This document shows, one piece after another, positions 17,824 through 26,512 of a stretch of 64,000 nt of DNA (positions within the stretch are counted from its first letter, which is position 1; each line of letters opens with the position of its first letter). Source of the DNA: Salipiger abyssi (GTDB lineage: Bacteria > Pseudomonadota > Alphaproteobacteria > Rhodobacterales > Rhodobacteraceae); assembly GCF_001975705.1 (NCBI RefSeq), contig NZ_CP015093.1, forward strand, positions 434,001 to 498,000, given 5' to 3'. Made by a program: the position numbers and the translations under genes. The notes under the pieces were generated by a model that made no database searches, was not told the DNA's origin, and saw nothing but the letters and a program-made list of their open reading frames with translations.

Positions 17824-18594
17824 CTATCCCTGATAGCCGGGGGCCGCCGTTTCGAGCTGGCGCAGATAGGCGTCCCATTCGGGATCGCGCCCGCCCCGCT
17901 CTTCCTGCTTGTCATAGGCGGATTGATATTGCCGGGCGGTATGTTCGGCCACCTCGTCAGAGAGCACCACCGGCGTCAGCCCCATGCTCAGCGCCGCCAC
18001 CTGCGCCTTGCAGGAGCGTTCGAGATTGATCGCCAGCTTCACCGCCTCGGCCACCGAGCGGCCGAGGATCAGCGTGCCGTGATTGCGCAGCAGCATGACC
18101 TGTTTCTCGCCGAGATCGGCGATGATGCGGGCGCGCTCTTCGAGATTGAGCGCGATGCCCTCGTAATCGTGAAAGGCGATGCGGTTGTGGAACTGCGCCG
18201 ACCACTGGTTGAGCGGCAGCACCCCCTCGCGCACCGAAGAGACCGCCACCCCCGCCACCGTATGGGTGTGCAGCACGCAGGCGGCATCGTGGCGCGCCAT
18301 GTGCACGGCGGAATGGATGGTAAAGCCCGCCGCGTTCACGCCGGCGCCATAGGGGTCGTCGATCACCGCGCCGGTCTCGTCCACGGTGACCAGATTGGCC
18401 GCCGTCACCTCGTCGAAGCGCAGCCCGTAGGGGTTGAGCAGAAAGCGCTTCTCGCCCCCCGGCCCGTCGGGCATGCGCGCCGAGATATGGGTGTAGATGC
18501 CGTCATCCATCCCGAAGAGCGCGATCAGCCGGTAGGCCGCCGCAAGATCGCGTCGCATCCGGGAAACCGTCTGTTCCAGCGCACCGTCGGGCAT
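17824..18594 (-). CDS. class II aldolase/adducin-family protein
   Basis: 256 residues of the class II aldolase/adducin fold. The metal-binding HTHT motif is near residues 106-109 and a third ligand region (LLRNHG) near 175. Members cleave or epimerise sugar phosphates, or decarboxylate or condense small hydroxyacids, with zinc. An AAAAGGA site precedes the chosen ATG at 18594. It is the first gene of the leftward ABC-importer operon and diverges from the GntR regulator across 127 nt that contain a 12-nt palindrome. The natural substrate is unknown. Confidence 0.85.
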   Translation of the reverse strand: MPDGALEQTVSRMRRDLAAAYRLIALFGMDDGIYTHISARMPDGPGGEKRFLLNPYGLRFDEVTAANLVTVDETGAVIDDPYGAGVNAAGFTIHSAVHMARHDAACVLHTHTVAGVAVSSVREGVLPLNQWSAQFHNRIAFHDYEGIALNLEERARIIADLGEKQVMLLRNHGTLILGRSVAEAVKLAINLERSCKAQVAALSMGLTPVVLSDEVAEHTARQYQSAYDKQEERGGRDPEWDAYLRQLETAAPGYQG

Positions 18595-18657
18595 GAGAGT
18601 CGTCCTTTTCCGTTGCCTGCCTAAAGAAAGAACATCCTTGCATCTTTGGTCAAGGAA

Positions 18658-18669
18658 ATTGTCGACAAT
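18658..18669. promoter_or_regulatory. candidate operator for the divergent GntR regulator
   Basis: A perfect 12-nt palindrome ATTGTCGACAAT in the 127-nt divergent spacer. Its half-site TTGT/ACAA resembles operators of FCD-class GntR regulators. A related half-site (GACAATTAA) follows within 15 nt. Binding by the adjacent regulator is inferred. Confidence 0.55.
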
Positions 18670-18721
18670 CGACGAAAAGACAATTAACCTGACCGAAAGA
18701 TGTGCTTTCACACCCGGCGCC

Positions 18722-19423
18722 ATGGACCAGCAGAACGACAGTGACGGATTTCGGCCGCTCGACCGCGAGGGGCTCGTTCAGCGTGTCGCGCGGCGGCTGA
18801 GCAAGGCCATCGTCACCGGTCAGCTCGCCCCCGGCGCGCGGCTCTCCGAATCGGTGGTGGCACGGCAGCTCGGCGTCAGCCGCGCCCCGGTGCGCGAGGC
18901 GGCGCGGCTGCTGGAGACCACCGGGCTGGTCACCTACGAGCCCAATCGCGGCTTTTTCGTGCGCGGCTTCACCTCGCGCGAGCTGGACGATCTCTACGAA
19001 TTCCGGCTGGTGATCGAGATCGCCGTGATCCGGCGGCTGATCCGCAACGGGCTGGGCGAGACCGAGGCCAAGCTCACAGCCCAGATCGACGAACTGCACC
19101 GGGTGGCGGGGCCCGCGTTCGACATGCTGACCCAGGTCGAGGCCGACATGCAGTTTCACCGGCTGCTCTGCGCCGGCTCCGGCAATCCGCGATATCTCGC
19201 GGTTTTCGAACAGATCGCCGTCGAGACCGAGCTGTCGATCATGCTGATCGGCCAGCTCTACGACGATCCGCAACGGCTGGCCGAGACCCATGTGCCGATC
19301 CTCGAAACGCTGCGCAGCGGCGACGAGGCGCGGGCGGTCGAGGCGATCAGCTATCACATCGGCGAGGCGCGCACGCTCGTCACCGAACAGTTTCGCAAAC
19401 TGGAAAGCGACCGGACAGAATGA
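18722..19423 (+). CDS. GntR-family transcriptional regulator (FadR/FCD subfamily)
   Basis: 233 residues: an N-terminal winged helix (ARLSESVVARQLGVSRAPVR) and a C-terminal all-helical FCD ligand domain with FRLVIEIAVIRRLI and a final SYHIGEA histidine. It would respond to a carboxylate or amine intermediate of the neighbouring pathway. The start at 18722 is the first ATG matching the family; an in-frame codon at 18593 would overlap the divergent aldolase start. It overlaps the deacetylase gene by 4 nt, and its position between two catabolic arms suggests it controls both. Confidence 0.88.
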   Translation: MDQQNDSDGFRPLDREGLVQRVARRLSKAIVTGQLAPGARLSESVVARQLGVSRAPVREAARLLETTGLVTYEPNRGFFVRGFTSRELDDLYEFRLVIEIAVIRRLIRNGLGETEAKLTAQIDELHRVAGPAFDMLTQVEADMQFHRLLCAGSGNPRYLAVFEQIAVETELSIMLIGQLYDDPQRLAETHVPILETLRSGDEARAVEAISYHIGEARTLVTEQFRKLESDRTE

Positions 19424-20448
19424 AATGCTACTACGCTCCCGAGACCGAGGCGCATGACCCGGTCTTCCGGCTGACCCACGGAAAGATCCTGCGCAACGCC
19501 GAACAGGCCGAGCGCGCCAGGCTGCTGCTGGCCGGGCTCGACGCGCTGTCCCTGCCCACGGAAGAGCCGCCCGAGGCGCCACAGGCAGCGCTGGAGGCGG
19601 TGCACACGCCGCAATTCCTGAGCTTCCTGGAAACCGCCTGGGAGGAATGGCAGAAACTGCCCGACTGCGGCCCCGAAGTGGTGCCCAACGTCTTTGCCCA
19701 GCGCAGCTTTGCCACCTATCCCGACAGCATCGTCGGGCGCGCCGGCTGGCATATGGGCGACACCTCCGCCCCCATCGGCGAGCATAGCTGGCGCGCCGCG
19801 CGCCGCGCCGCCGATTGCGCCGTGGCCGCCGCCGACGCGGTGCTGGCGGGCGACGCCGCCGCCTATGCGCTCTGCCGTCCGGCGGGCCACCACACCAGCG
19901 CCGACATCACGGCGGGCCATTGCCTGATGAACAATTCCGCCATCGCCGCCGCCCGCCTGCGCAAGGGGCACGACCGGGTGGCGACACTGGATATCGACGT
20001 GCATCACGGCAACGGCACGCAGGCGATCTTTTACGACCGCGCCGATGTGCTCACCGTCTCGATCCACGCCGATCCCAACAGCTATTACCCGTTCTTCGTG
20101 GGCTATGCGCATGAGACCGGCAGCGGCGCCGGCGCGGGGCACAACCTCAACTTCCCCCTGCCCCGCACCACCACCGACGAGCGCTGGCTGGAGAGCATCG
20201 CGCAGGGACTGGCGCGCATCGCCGCGTTCGCGCCCGGCGCGCTGATGGTCAGCCTCGGGCTCGACGCGCATGAGAAAGACCCGCTGAAGGGCATGCAGGT
20301 AAGCTGGGACGGCTTCCGCCGCGCCGGCGAGATGATCGCGGCGGCGGGCTATCCCACCGTGCTGGTGCAGGAGGGCGGCTATCTCTCGCCGGATCTCACC
20401 ACCTCGCTCGTCTCCTTCATGACCGGCTTTCTGGGGCGCGAGACATGA
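19420..20448 (+). CDS. histone-deacetylase-fold amidohydrolase (acetylpolyamine aminohydrolase-like)
   Basis: 342 residues of the arginase/HDAC fold. Zinc ligands D193, H195 and D282 are visible (DIDVHHGNG; GLDAHEKD), with the HH pair near 157-158 (PAGHHTSADITAGH) typical of the active site. The size matches bacterial acetylpolyamine amidohydrolases, which remove acetyl from acetylputrescine or acetylcadaverine. It is coupled by 4-nt overlaps to the GntR regulator and the M20 deacylase, and a class III aminotransferase follows. That order fits deacetylation followed by transamination of an amine, though other acylated amines are possible. Confidence 0.85.
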   Translation: MKCYYAPETEAHDPVFRLTHGKILRNAEQAERARLLLAGLDALSLPTEEPPEAPQAALEAVHTPQFLSFLETAWEEWQKLPDCGPEVVPNVFAQRSFATYPDSIVGRAGWHMGDTSAPIGEHSWRAARRAADCAVAAADAVLAGDAAAYALCRPAGHHTSADITAGHCLMNNSAIAAARLRKGHDRVATLDIDVHHGNGTQAIFYDRADVLTVSIHADPNSYYPFFVGYAHETGSGAGAGHNLNFPLPRTTTDERWLESIAQGLARIAAFAPGALMVSLGLDAHEKDPLKGMQVSWDGFRRAGEMIAAAGYPTVLVQEGGYLSPDLTTSLVSFMTGFLGRET

Positions 20449-21728
20449 GCCTGTCGCCGGAGCTGACGCAGAAGATTCTCGCCGAGGTCGCGGCCGGCTT
20501 CGAGGAACAGATCGCCTTTACCGAGGCGCTCGGCCGCTATCCCAGCCTGCGCGGGCAGGAGCACACCGCGCAGGATTTCCTGCATGACGCGCTGAAGACG
20601 CGCGGCTACGCCATGGACCGCTGGGCCATCGACGTGGACGAGATCAGGCACCATCCCGGCTTTTCTCCGGTGACGGTCGATTATTCCAACGCCATCAATG
20701 TCGTCGGCACCCTGCGCCCGCGCGAAGAGACGGGGCGCAGCCTCGTGCTCAACGGCCATATCGACGTGGTGCCCACCGGCCCGCTGGAGATGTGGAGCGC
20801 GCCGCCCTTCGAGCCGCACCGCGACGGCGACTGGCTCTATGGGCGCGGCGTCGCCGACATGAAGGCCGGGATTGCCGCGAATGTCTTTGCCGTGGACGCG
20901 CTGGCCCGGCTCGGCTACCGCCCGGCGGCCACGCTCTACCAGCAATCGGTGGTCGAGGAGGAATGCACCGGCAACGGCGCGCTGGCGGCGCTGCTGCGCG
21001 GCTACAGGGCCGATGCGGCGATCATCCCCGAACCGGTGGATGACAAGCTGGTGCGCGCCAATACCGGCGTGCTGTGGTTCCGCGTGCGGGTGCAGGGCGT
21101 GCCCGTGCATGTGCGCGAGGCGGGCTCCGGCGCCAATGCCATCGAGGCCGCCTATGAGCTGATCCGGGGCCTGCGCGAACTGGAGGCCGCCTGGAACGCC
21201 CGCAAGACCGATCACCGCTATTTCGAAGAGCTCGACCACCCGATCAACTTCAATGTCGGCAAGATCGCGGGCGGAGACTGGGCCTCGTCGGTGCCGGCCT
21301 GGTGCGAATTCGACTGCCGCATCGCGCTCTATCCCGGCGAGAAACCCGCCGAGGCCGCGCGCGAGATCGAGGACCATCTGCGCCAAGTCTCCGAGAGTAT
21401 CTCCTTCCTGGCCAACAACCCGCCCGAAATCGTCTTCAACGGCTTTTTCGCCGAGGGCTACGTGCTGGAGGAAGGCTCCGAGGCGGAAGGCACGCTCGCC
21501 CGCGCGCATCTGTCGAGCTACAGCGCGCCGATGCAGAGCTTTGTCAGCCCCGCCTATCTCGACGGGCGGGTCTTTGTGATCTACGGCGACACGCCCTGCA
21601 TGGTCTATGGCCCCGTCTCCGAGGCGATCCACGGCTTTGACGAACGGGTCAGCCTGTCCTCCGTGAAACGAATAACCGGCACCATCGCGCTATTCATCGC
21701 AGAATGGTGCGGATTGGAGGAAATATGA
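20445..21728 (+). CDS. M20-family deacylase/peptidase (ArgE/DapE-like)
   Basis: 427 residues, dizinc M20 family. Visible motifs are NGHIDVVPTGP (first ligand and adjacent Asp), GRGVADMKAG (bridging Asp), VVEEECTGNG (the Glu pair) and a dimerisation domain in the middle (VPVHVREAGSGANAIEAA). It should hydrolyse an N-acyl amino acid or a similar amide in the cytoplasm. It overlaps the upstream amidohydrolase by 4 nt; 96 nt separate it from the aminotransferase. With two deacylases and an amidase nearby, the pathway clearly treats acylated nitrogen compounds. Confidence 0.87.
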   Translation: MSLSPELTQKILAEVAAGFEEQIAFTEALGRYPSLRGQEHTAQDFLHDALKTRGYAMDRWAIDVDEIRHHPGFSPVTVDYSNAINVVGTLRPREETGRSLVLNGHIDVVPTGPLEMWSAPPFEPHRDGDWLYGRGVADMKAGIAANVFAVDALARLGYRPAATLYQQSVVEEECTGNGALAALLRGYRADAAIIPEPVDDKLVRANTGVLWFRVRVQGVPVHVREAGSGANAIEAAYELIRGLRELEAAWNARKTDHRYFEELDHPINFNVGKIAGGDWASSVPAWCEFDCRIALYPGEKPAEAAREIEDHLRQVSESISFLANNPPEIVFNGFFAEGYVLEEGSEAEGTLARAHLSSYSAPMQSFVSPAYLDGRVFVIYGDTPCMVYGPVSEAIHGFDERVSLSSVKRITGTIALFIAEWCGLEEI

Positions 21729-21824
21729 TCAAATCTTCCGTGACCTTTCCCGTACACTTCCCCTAGTCTCTGACCCAGAGCGCCCAGCGCCACGATTCCC
21801 CTCACGTTCAAACCGGAGTATCCC

Positions 21825-23207
21825 ATGAACCAGCGTCCGAATTCGCTTCACGCCTCCGACATCGCCCATTCGATGCACCCCTACACCAATATGCGCCTGC
21901 ATGAGGAAAAGGGTCCGATGATCATGACCAAGGGCGACGGTGCCCGGGTCTATGACAGCGACGGCAAGGAATATATCGAGGCGCTGGCGGGGCTGTGGTC
22001 GGTGGCCGTGGGCTTCTCGGAAACCCGTCTCGCCGATGTCGCATACGAGCAGCTCAAGAAGCTGCCCTATTACCACACCTTCGCGCACAAGGCGCATGAG
22101 CCGTCGATCCGCCTGGCCGAAAAGCTGGTCGAGATGACGCCCGAGGGGCTGAACCGGGTGTTCTTCACCAATTCCGGCTCCGAGGCGAACGACACGGTCA
22201 TCAAGATGGCCTGGTTCCTCAACAACGGCCTTGGCCGCCCGGAGAAGAAGAAATTCCTCGCCCGCAACAAGGCCTATCACGGCATCACCATCGCGTCCGG
22301 CTCGCTCACCGGACTGCCGGCGAACCACAAGGATTTCGACCTGCCGGCGATCCCGGTCACCCACCTGACCACGCCGCATTACTGGAAATTCGCCAATGAG
22401 GGCGAGAGCGAGGCCGAATTCACCGCCCGCCTGCTGAAAGAGCTCGAAGACACCATCCTCGCCGAAGGCCCCGAGACCATCGCCGGTTTCATCGGCGAGC
22501 CCGTCATGGGCGCCGGCGGCGTGATGACCCCGCCCGAAGGCTACTGGCCGGGCGTTGCCGAGATCTGCGCGAAATACGACATCCTGCTGGTGGCCGACGA
22601 GGTGATCAACGGGTTCGGTCGCACCGGCGCGCGCTTCGGCTGCGAGCGCTACGGCTTTACCCCCGACATTCTGGTGACCTCGAAACAGCTCACCTCCTCC
22701 TACATGCCGCTCGCCGCCATCGTGGTGAACGACAAGGTCTATAACGCCATCGCCGACAACACCGCCAAGCTCGGCACCTTCGGCCATGGCTTCACCGGCT
22801 CCGGCCACCCGGTCGCCTGTGCCGTGGGTCTCGAGAACCTCAAGATCATCGAAGAGAAAGACCTGATGGGCAACGCGGCGCGTCTGGAGCCGATGTTCCA
22901 GGAGGGGCTGCGCAAATTCGCCGATCACCCGCTGGTGGGCGAGGTGCGCGGCATCGGCCTGATCGCGGGCGTGGAAATGGCCAAGGACCGCGAAAAGCGC
23001 CAGTCCTTCGAACCGGCGGGCATGATGGCGGCCAAGGTCACCGCGCTCTGCGCCGAGGAAGGGCTGATCGTGCGCTCGGTCTACGAGACCGTGGCCTTCT
23101 GCCCGCCGCTGATCGTGACCGAAGAGGATATCGAGCAGATCCTCGCCCGCTTCGGCCGCGCGCTCGACCGGGCGCTGGACTGGGCCAAGGAAGAAGGCCT
23201 GCTCTGA
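21825..23207 (+). CDS. class III PLP-dependent aminotransferase (omega-transaminase type)
   Basis: 460 residues. The PLP cradle is clear: NSGSEANDTVIK (phosphate loop), VADEVINGFGRTG (Asp on the pyridine N) and K287 in TSKQLTSSYMPL as the Schiff-base lysine. The length and the LxGLWSVAVGF start resemble putrescine-pyruvate or beta-alanine-pyruvate transaminases, which convert a terminal amine to an aldehyde with pyruvate as acceptor. The context behind an acetylpolyamine-type deacetylase favours a diamine. A strong terminator follows. Confidence 0.88.
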   Translation: MNQRPNSLHASDIAHSMHPYTNMRLHEEKGPMIMTKGDGARVYDSDGKEYIEALAGLWSVAVGFSETRLADVAYEQLKKLPYYHTFAHKAHEPSIRLAEKLVEMTPEGLNRVFFTNSGSEANDTVIKMAWFLNNGLGRPEKKKFLARNKAYHGITIASGSLTGLPANHKDFDLPAIPVTHLTTPHYWKFANEGESEAEFTARLLKELEDTILAEGPETIAGFIGEPVMGAGGVMTPPEGYWPGVAEICAKYDILLVADEVINGFGRTGARFGCERYGFTPDILVTSKQLTSSYMPLAAIVVNDKVYNAIADNTAKLGTFGHGFTGSGHPVACAVGLENLKIIEEKDLMGNAARLEPMFQEGLRKFADHPLVGEVRGIGLIAGVEMAKDREKRQSFEPAGMMAAKVTALCAEEGLIVRSVYETVAFCPPLIVTEEDIEQILARFGRALDRALDWAKEEGLL

Positions 23208-23232
23208 GCAGCGTCACCGCGTGAACGGTTTG

Positions 23233-23262
23233 CGGCCCGGACGATACGTCCGGGCCGTTTTT
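23233..23262 (+). terminator. intrinsic terminator after the aminotransferase gene
   Basis: A perfect 11-bp stem (CGGCCCGGACG with its complement, 23233-23243 and 23247-23257), a 3-nt loop and TTTTT at 23258-23262, about 25 nt past the stop. Confidence 0.93.
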
Positions 23263-23720
23263 CGTATTTGACGGGACCGGCCTCCGCCTGGGTGGGCAAA
23301 GCGATGGCATCGGGAAGCGCCCCCTGCCGCCATGCGCACCCGATCTGCCCCCTTTCGAGCGGGCATTCTCAAGACGGAACGCCCATCGAAAGCGCATCGG
23401 CGCCAGAACAATCATCGAATATTCGACACGATCGGACCGATTTGCGATCTATAAACCCCGGCAGACCGGGCGATGCACATCAGTGCCACCGGATATAGCG
23501 CGGAGAAAATCCGAAACGCTTTCATGCGCAAATCATGCCGCGCATATAGATCATCGCGCCCCATTGTATTCCGGTGTGTTTTTCGATTTGCTCCACTCTC
23601 GTGGAAAGGGTGTTCATAAGATCCCCTTCTCCCTTTACGTTACGTGACAGCCCTATGCCCGCTCTCACGGAAAGCCATCTATCCGGCGGGGCGACCCGCC
23701 TCGTATCGAGGAGCGAACCC
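23263..23720. other. non-coding stretch upstream of the RTX gene
   Basis: No convincing gene. It contains a perfect 12-nt palindrome TCGAATATTCGA at 23415-23426 and becomes less GC-rich towards the RTX gene, whose likely ribosome binding site GAGGAG ends about 7 nt before 23721. Promoter elements are not identified with confidence. Confidence 0.4.
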
Positions 23721-25894
23721 ATGTCTAACCATCTGCTTTTAGAAGAGATTCTCCCATTCACTTCGGCACCGGAGATTGAAACAAGTCTCGAAGATCCCGT
23801 GGTAAGCGACACGCAAAGCTTCGCGATGGCAGACGGGACGATTATGACCCTCAATAGCATCGACGGCTACACTTACCTATTTGGCGGGCTTGACGGATAT
23901 GAGCGGGTTTCCGCCGGAGAAGTGCAATTAAACCATATCGCGGCTGACGGCACCCTGATTTCTTCCACAACGGTTGCGAGCGTCAGGAACGATCTCCGGG
24001 ATACGGTCGTTACAGCGATTTCGCACAATTCCAGATTGGCCCGGATGGTCTGCCGCAGGCCTATATAAACTATGATTACGAGATTGGCGTGAATGATGAC
24101 AGCATCTACTTTGGCCGTCATGTGTCCGTCGTGCCAATTTCCGAAGACGGCCTGATCGGCGATCCATTCGACCCAACCGACGGATACACGGATTTCATCA
24201 CTAACGGTGGTGTTTTCGAGCTACCGGATGGAACCAGCGTTACGCTGAGATATGCGAACACATCGTCTGCCTTGATCCCCGCCAATAGTGGCTTGCTGAT
24301 GCAACATGCGGACGCCGACGGCATGCCTCTGGGCGAGGAATCCGACCTGAGCGATCTTCTGGGACCGGGAAGCAGCATTGGCGCGCGCCTCGACGAATCG
24401 GGCAACATCGCCATCCTCCAGGCCAGCCGTGACAACGTCTTGACAGAGATCACGTTCTCGCCGGATGGCAGCCTGGTTTCGCGCGAGCAGCTTTACAGCC
24501 AGCAGGACACGTCCGAAATCCTGGAATTCTCAGAGCCCCAGCTCGAGCAGGTTTCGCCAGACGGTGGTGGCGCAAGGCTGAATCTGACACCGGAGGATGA
24601 CGGGTACGACATCTCGGTCCTCAGTTTGGACGATGACGGGATGCAGGACGGTGTGCCGCTGTCTTTCGGTTCACGCGAAGCGGCCATCCGGTACGAGACG
24701 GCACTTGGGGATGACGGGACGGTCTGGATGCGGTTCGCCGACCGCACGATCGAAGATGGACGCTCGGTCTATTCATGGGAAAATGGCGCATTCCGGATCA
24801 TCACCCCCCGCGACCTTAGCGACGAAGACGACTTCGAATTCCTGAGCGCCCCGGAAGCCGTGGATGGCGGCGCCGGAGACGATGTGATCATGGGCAGCGA
24901 TGGGCTTGACCGCTTGCTCGGCGGCGAGGGCGCCGACGTGCTGGTCGGGGGCGCCGGCGACGATCTGATGCATGGCGGTGCGGGCAATGATGTGCTAATG
25001 GGCGGTGAGGGCGATGCCGATACCGCCTTTTACCGCGCGAACTGGGCCGATTACAGCGTCAGCGCCGATGGCGATCGACTCTGGATCACCGGCACCGGCG
25101 ATGCGGCGATCGATGGTGAGGACCGGTTGACAGGGGTTGAGCGGCTCGTCTTCACCGACCTCGCCGTGAGCGTGGAAGATTTCCTCGCCCACTATGGCGA
25201 CAGTTTCGCGGGCACTGAGGGGGACGACCTCTTCACCGGCAACGCCGGCGCGAACCGCCTGGAAGGGCTGGGCGGAAACGATACGCTGAACGGCGGAGAC
25301 GGTCCCGATACGCTTCTGGGCGGTGACGGCGGCGATCTGCTGACAGGCGGCGAGTCTTCCAGCGATCTGCGTGACGAGATCCACGGCGGCGCGGGCAACG
25401 ACATGCTGATCGCGGGTTACGGGAACGATTTTGCGGTGGGCGACGATGGCAACGACACGATCGAAGGTGGCTTTGGTGCCGACACATTGGCCGGCGGCTC
25501 GGGCGCCGATGTGGTCACGGGCGGTGCGCTCAGTGACATGCTGCTGGGCGGAGAAGGCGACGACTTCCTGAATGGCGGTTATGGCTTTGACCGCCTGAAC
25601 GGCGGCGCAGGTGCGGACAGGTTCTTCCATCTCGGCACATCTCCGCATGGCACGGACTGGCTACAGGACTACGACAGCTCAGAGGATGACGTTTTGATCT
25701 GGGGCGGCGGCGCCGTGTCCGCCGACGATTTCCTGGTGCAATTCGCCGAGACTCCCGGCGCAGGACAAGCGGGCGTTGAAGAGGCGTTCGTCACCCATGT
25801 CCCGAGCGGCCTGGTTGTCTGGGCACTTGTGGACGGTGCCGACCTCGATTCCATCACGGTTCTATCCGCAGGCGAAAGCTTCGACATCATGTAG
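23721..25894 (+). pseudogene. RTX calcium-binding repeat protein, frameshifted near its N-terminus
   Basis: One gene in two frames. From the ATG at 23721 (GAGGAG upstream) the frame runs to a stop at 24068. A continuation reads in the next frame from about 24000 (YSDFAQFQIGPDGLPQAYIN), through 24089, to 25894. One missing base around 23990-24015 (near CCGGG) explains this; the repaired protein is about 724 residues. The C-terminal half has RTX nonapeptides (GGAGDDV, GGEGADV, GGAGNDM and others) that bind calcium and mark type I secretion substrates. The N-terminal half looks like a beta-propeller or adhesive domain of unknown role. Base composition is less GC-rich than its neighbours. No T1SS genes are adjacent. 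Confidence 0.7.
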
Positions 25895-26512
25895 GTGCTG
25901 CGCCATGCGCCAGACCTTTCGAGCGGCGCTCGCGTAAACCGTTTCGGTTCCGCGCTTTATCTCGGGAGCCCCCGGACGGCGGTGCCCCTGATCCATCCTC
26001 TTCAGGAGGGTGGATCACGTCCCTACCGCTGCCCCACGCCCGGATCCGGTTTGCCGACCGCATCCCCGAAAGGCTCGTCCGGAACATCGCGTCCGGAACC
26101 AAAACCATGGGCGGTACTCTGATGCCGCATCGAAACACGCGGCACTCCGCGCCTCACTCCGACAAGGAGCAGGTGGGTACGACATCGCAATACAAATCAT
26201 GGATGGACAAACGCGCCGCAACCAGTCGATGGCTTCCAACCAGACCGGGCTTTCGTCGCGACGAGCCATACCTCAGCGAGGGCAATAAAAACCTCCGCCC
26301 AAAATCGACCTGATCGGATTTTGGCTTTGGTTCCGTCGCGCGGGGCCTTTTTCGTTTGCCCGGATCCCGCGCCCGGTGACGCTTGGCTGACGGGTCGCGC
26401 CGGCGGCGGGGCGATTGCAGCCCGGCGGGAATGGTGATCTACAACGGGAATATCCCATCGGAGCCGCACCCTTTGGCGGCGCCGAGCTCCCGGACAGGCC
26501 GAAACGCGCCCC
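25895..26512. other. 618-nt spacer after the RTX gene
   Basis: No supported gene. Two imperfect hairpins are visible: GATCCATCCT near 25988 with a partner ending near 26017, and CCAAAATC at 26299-26306 with its complement ending at 26324. Neither has a good U-run. The first 400 nt share the lower GC of the RTX gene and may belong to the same acquired segment. Confidence 0.4.

Noticed and set aside
26107..26313. 68-codon rightward frame in the RTX downstream spacer
   Set aside because: No ribosome binding site and no protein-like pattern; it ends in a hairpin region.
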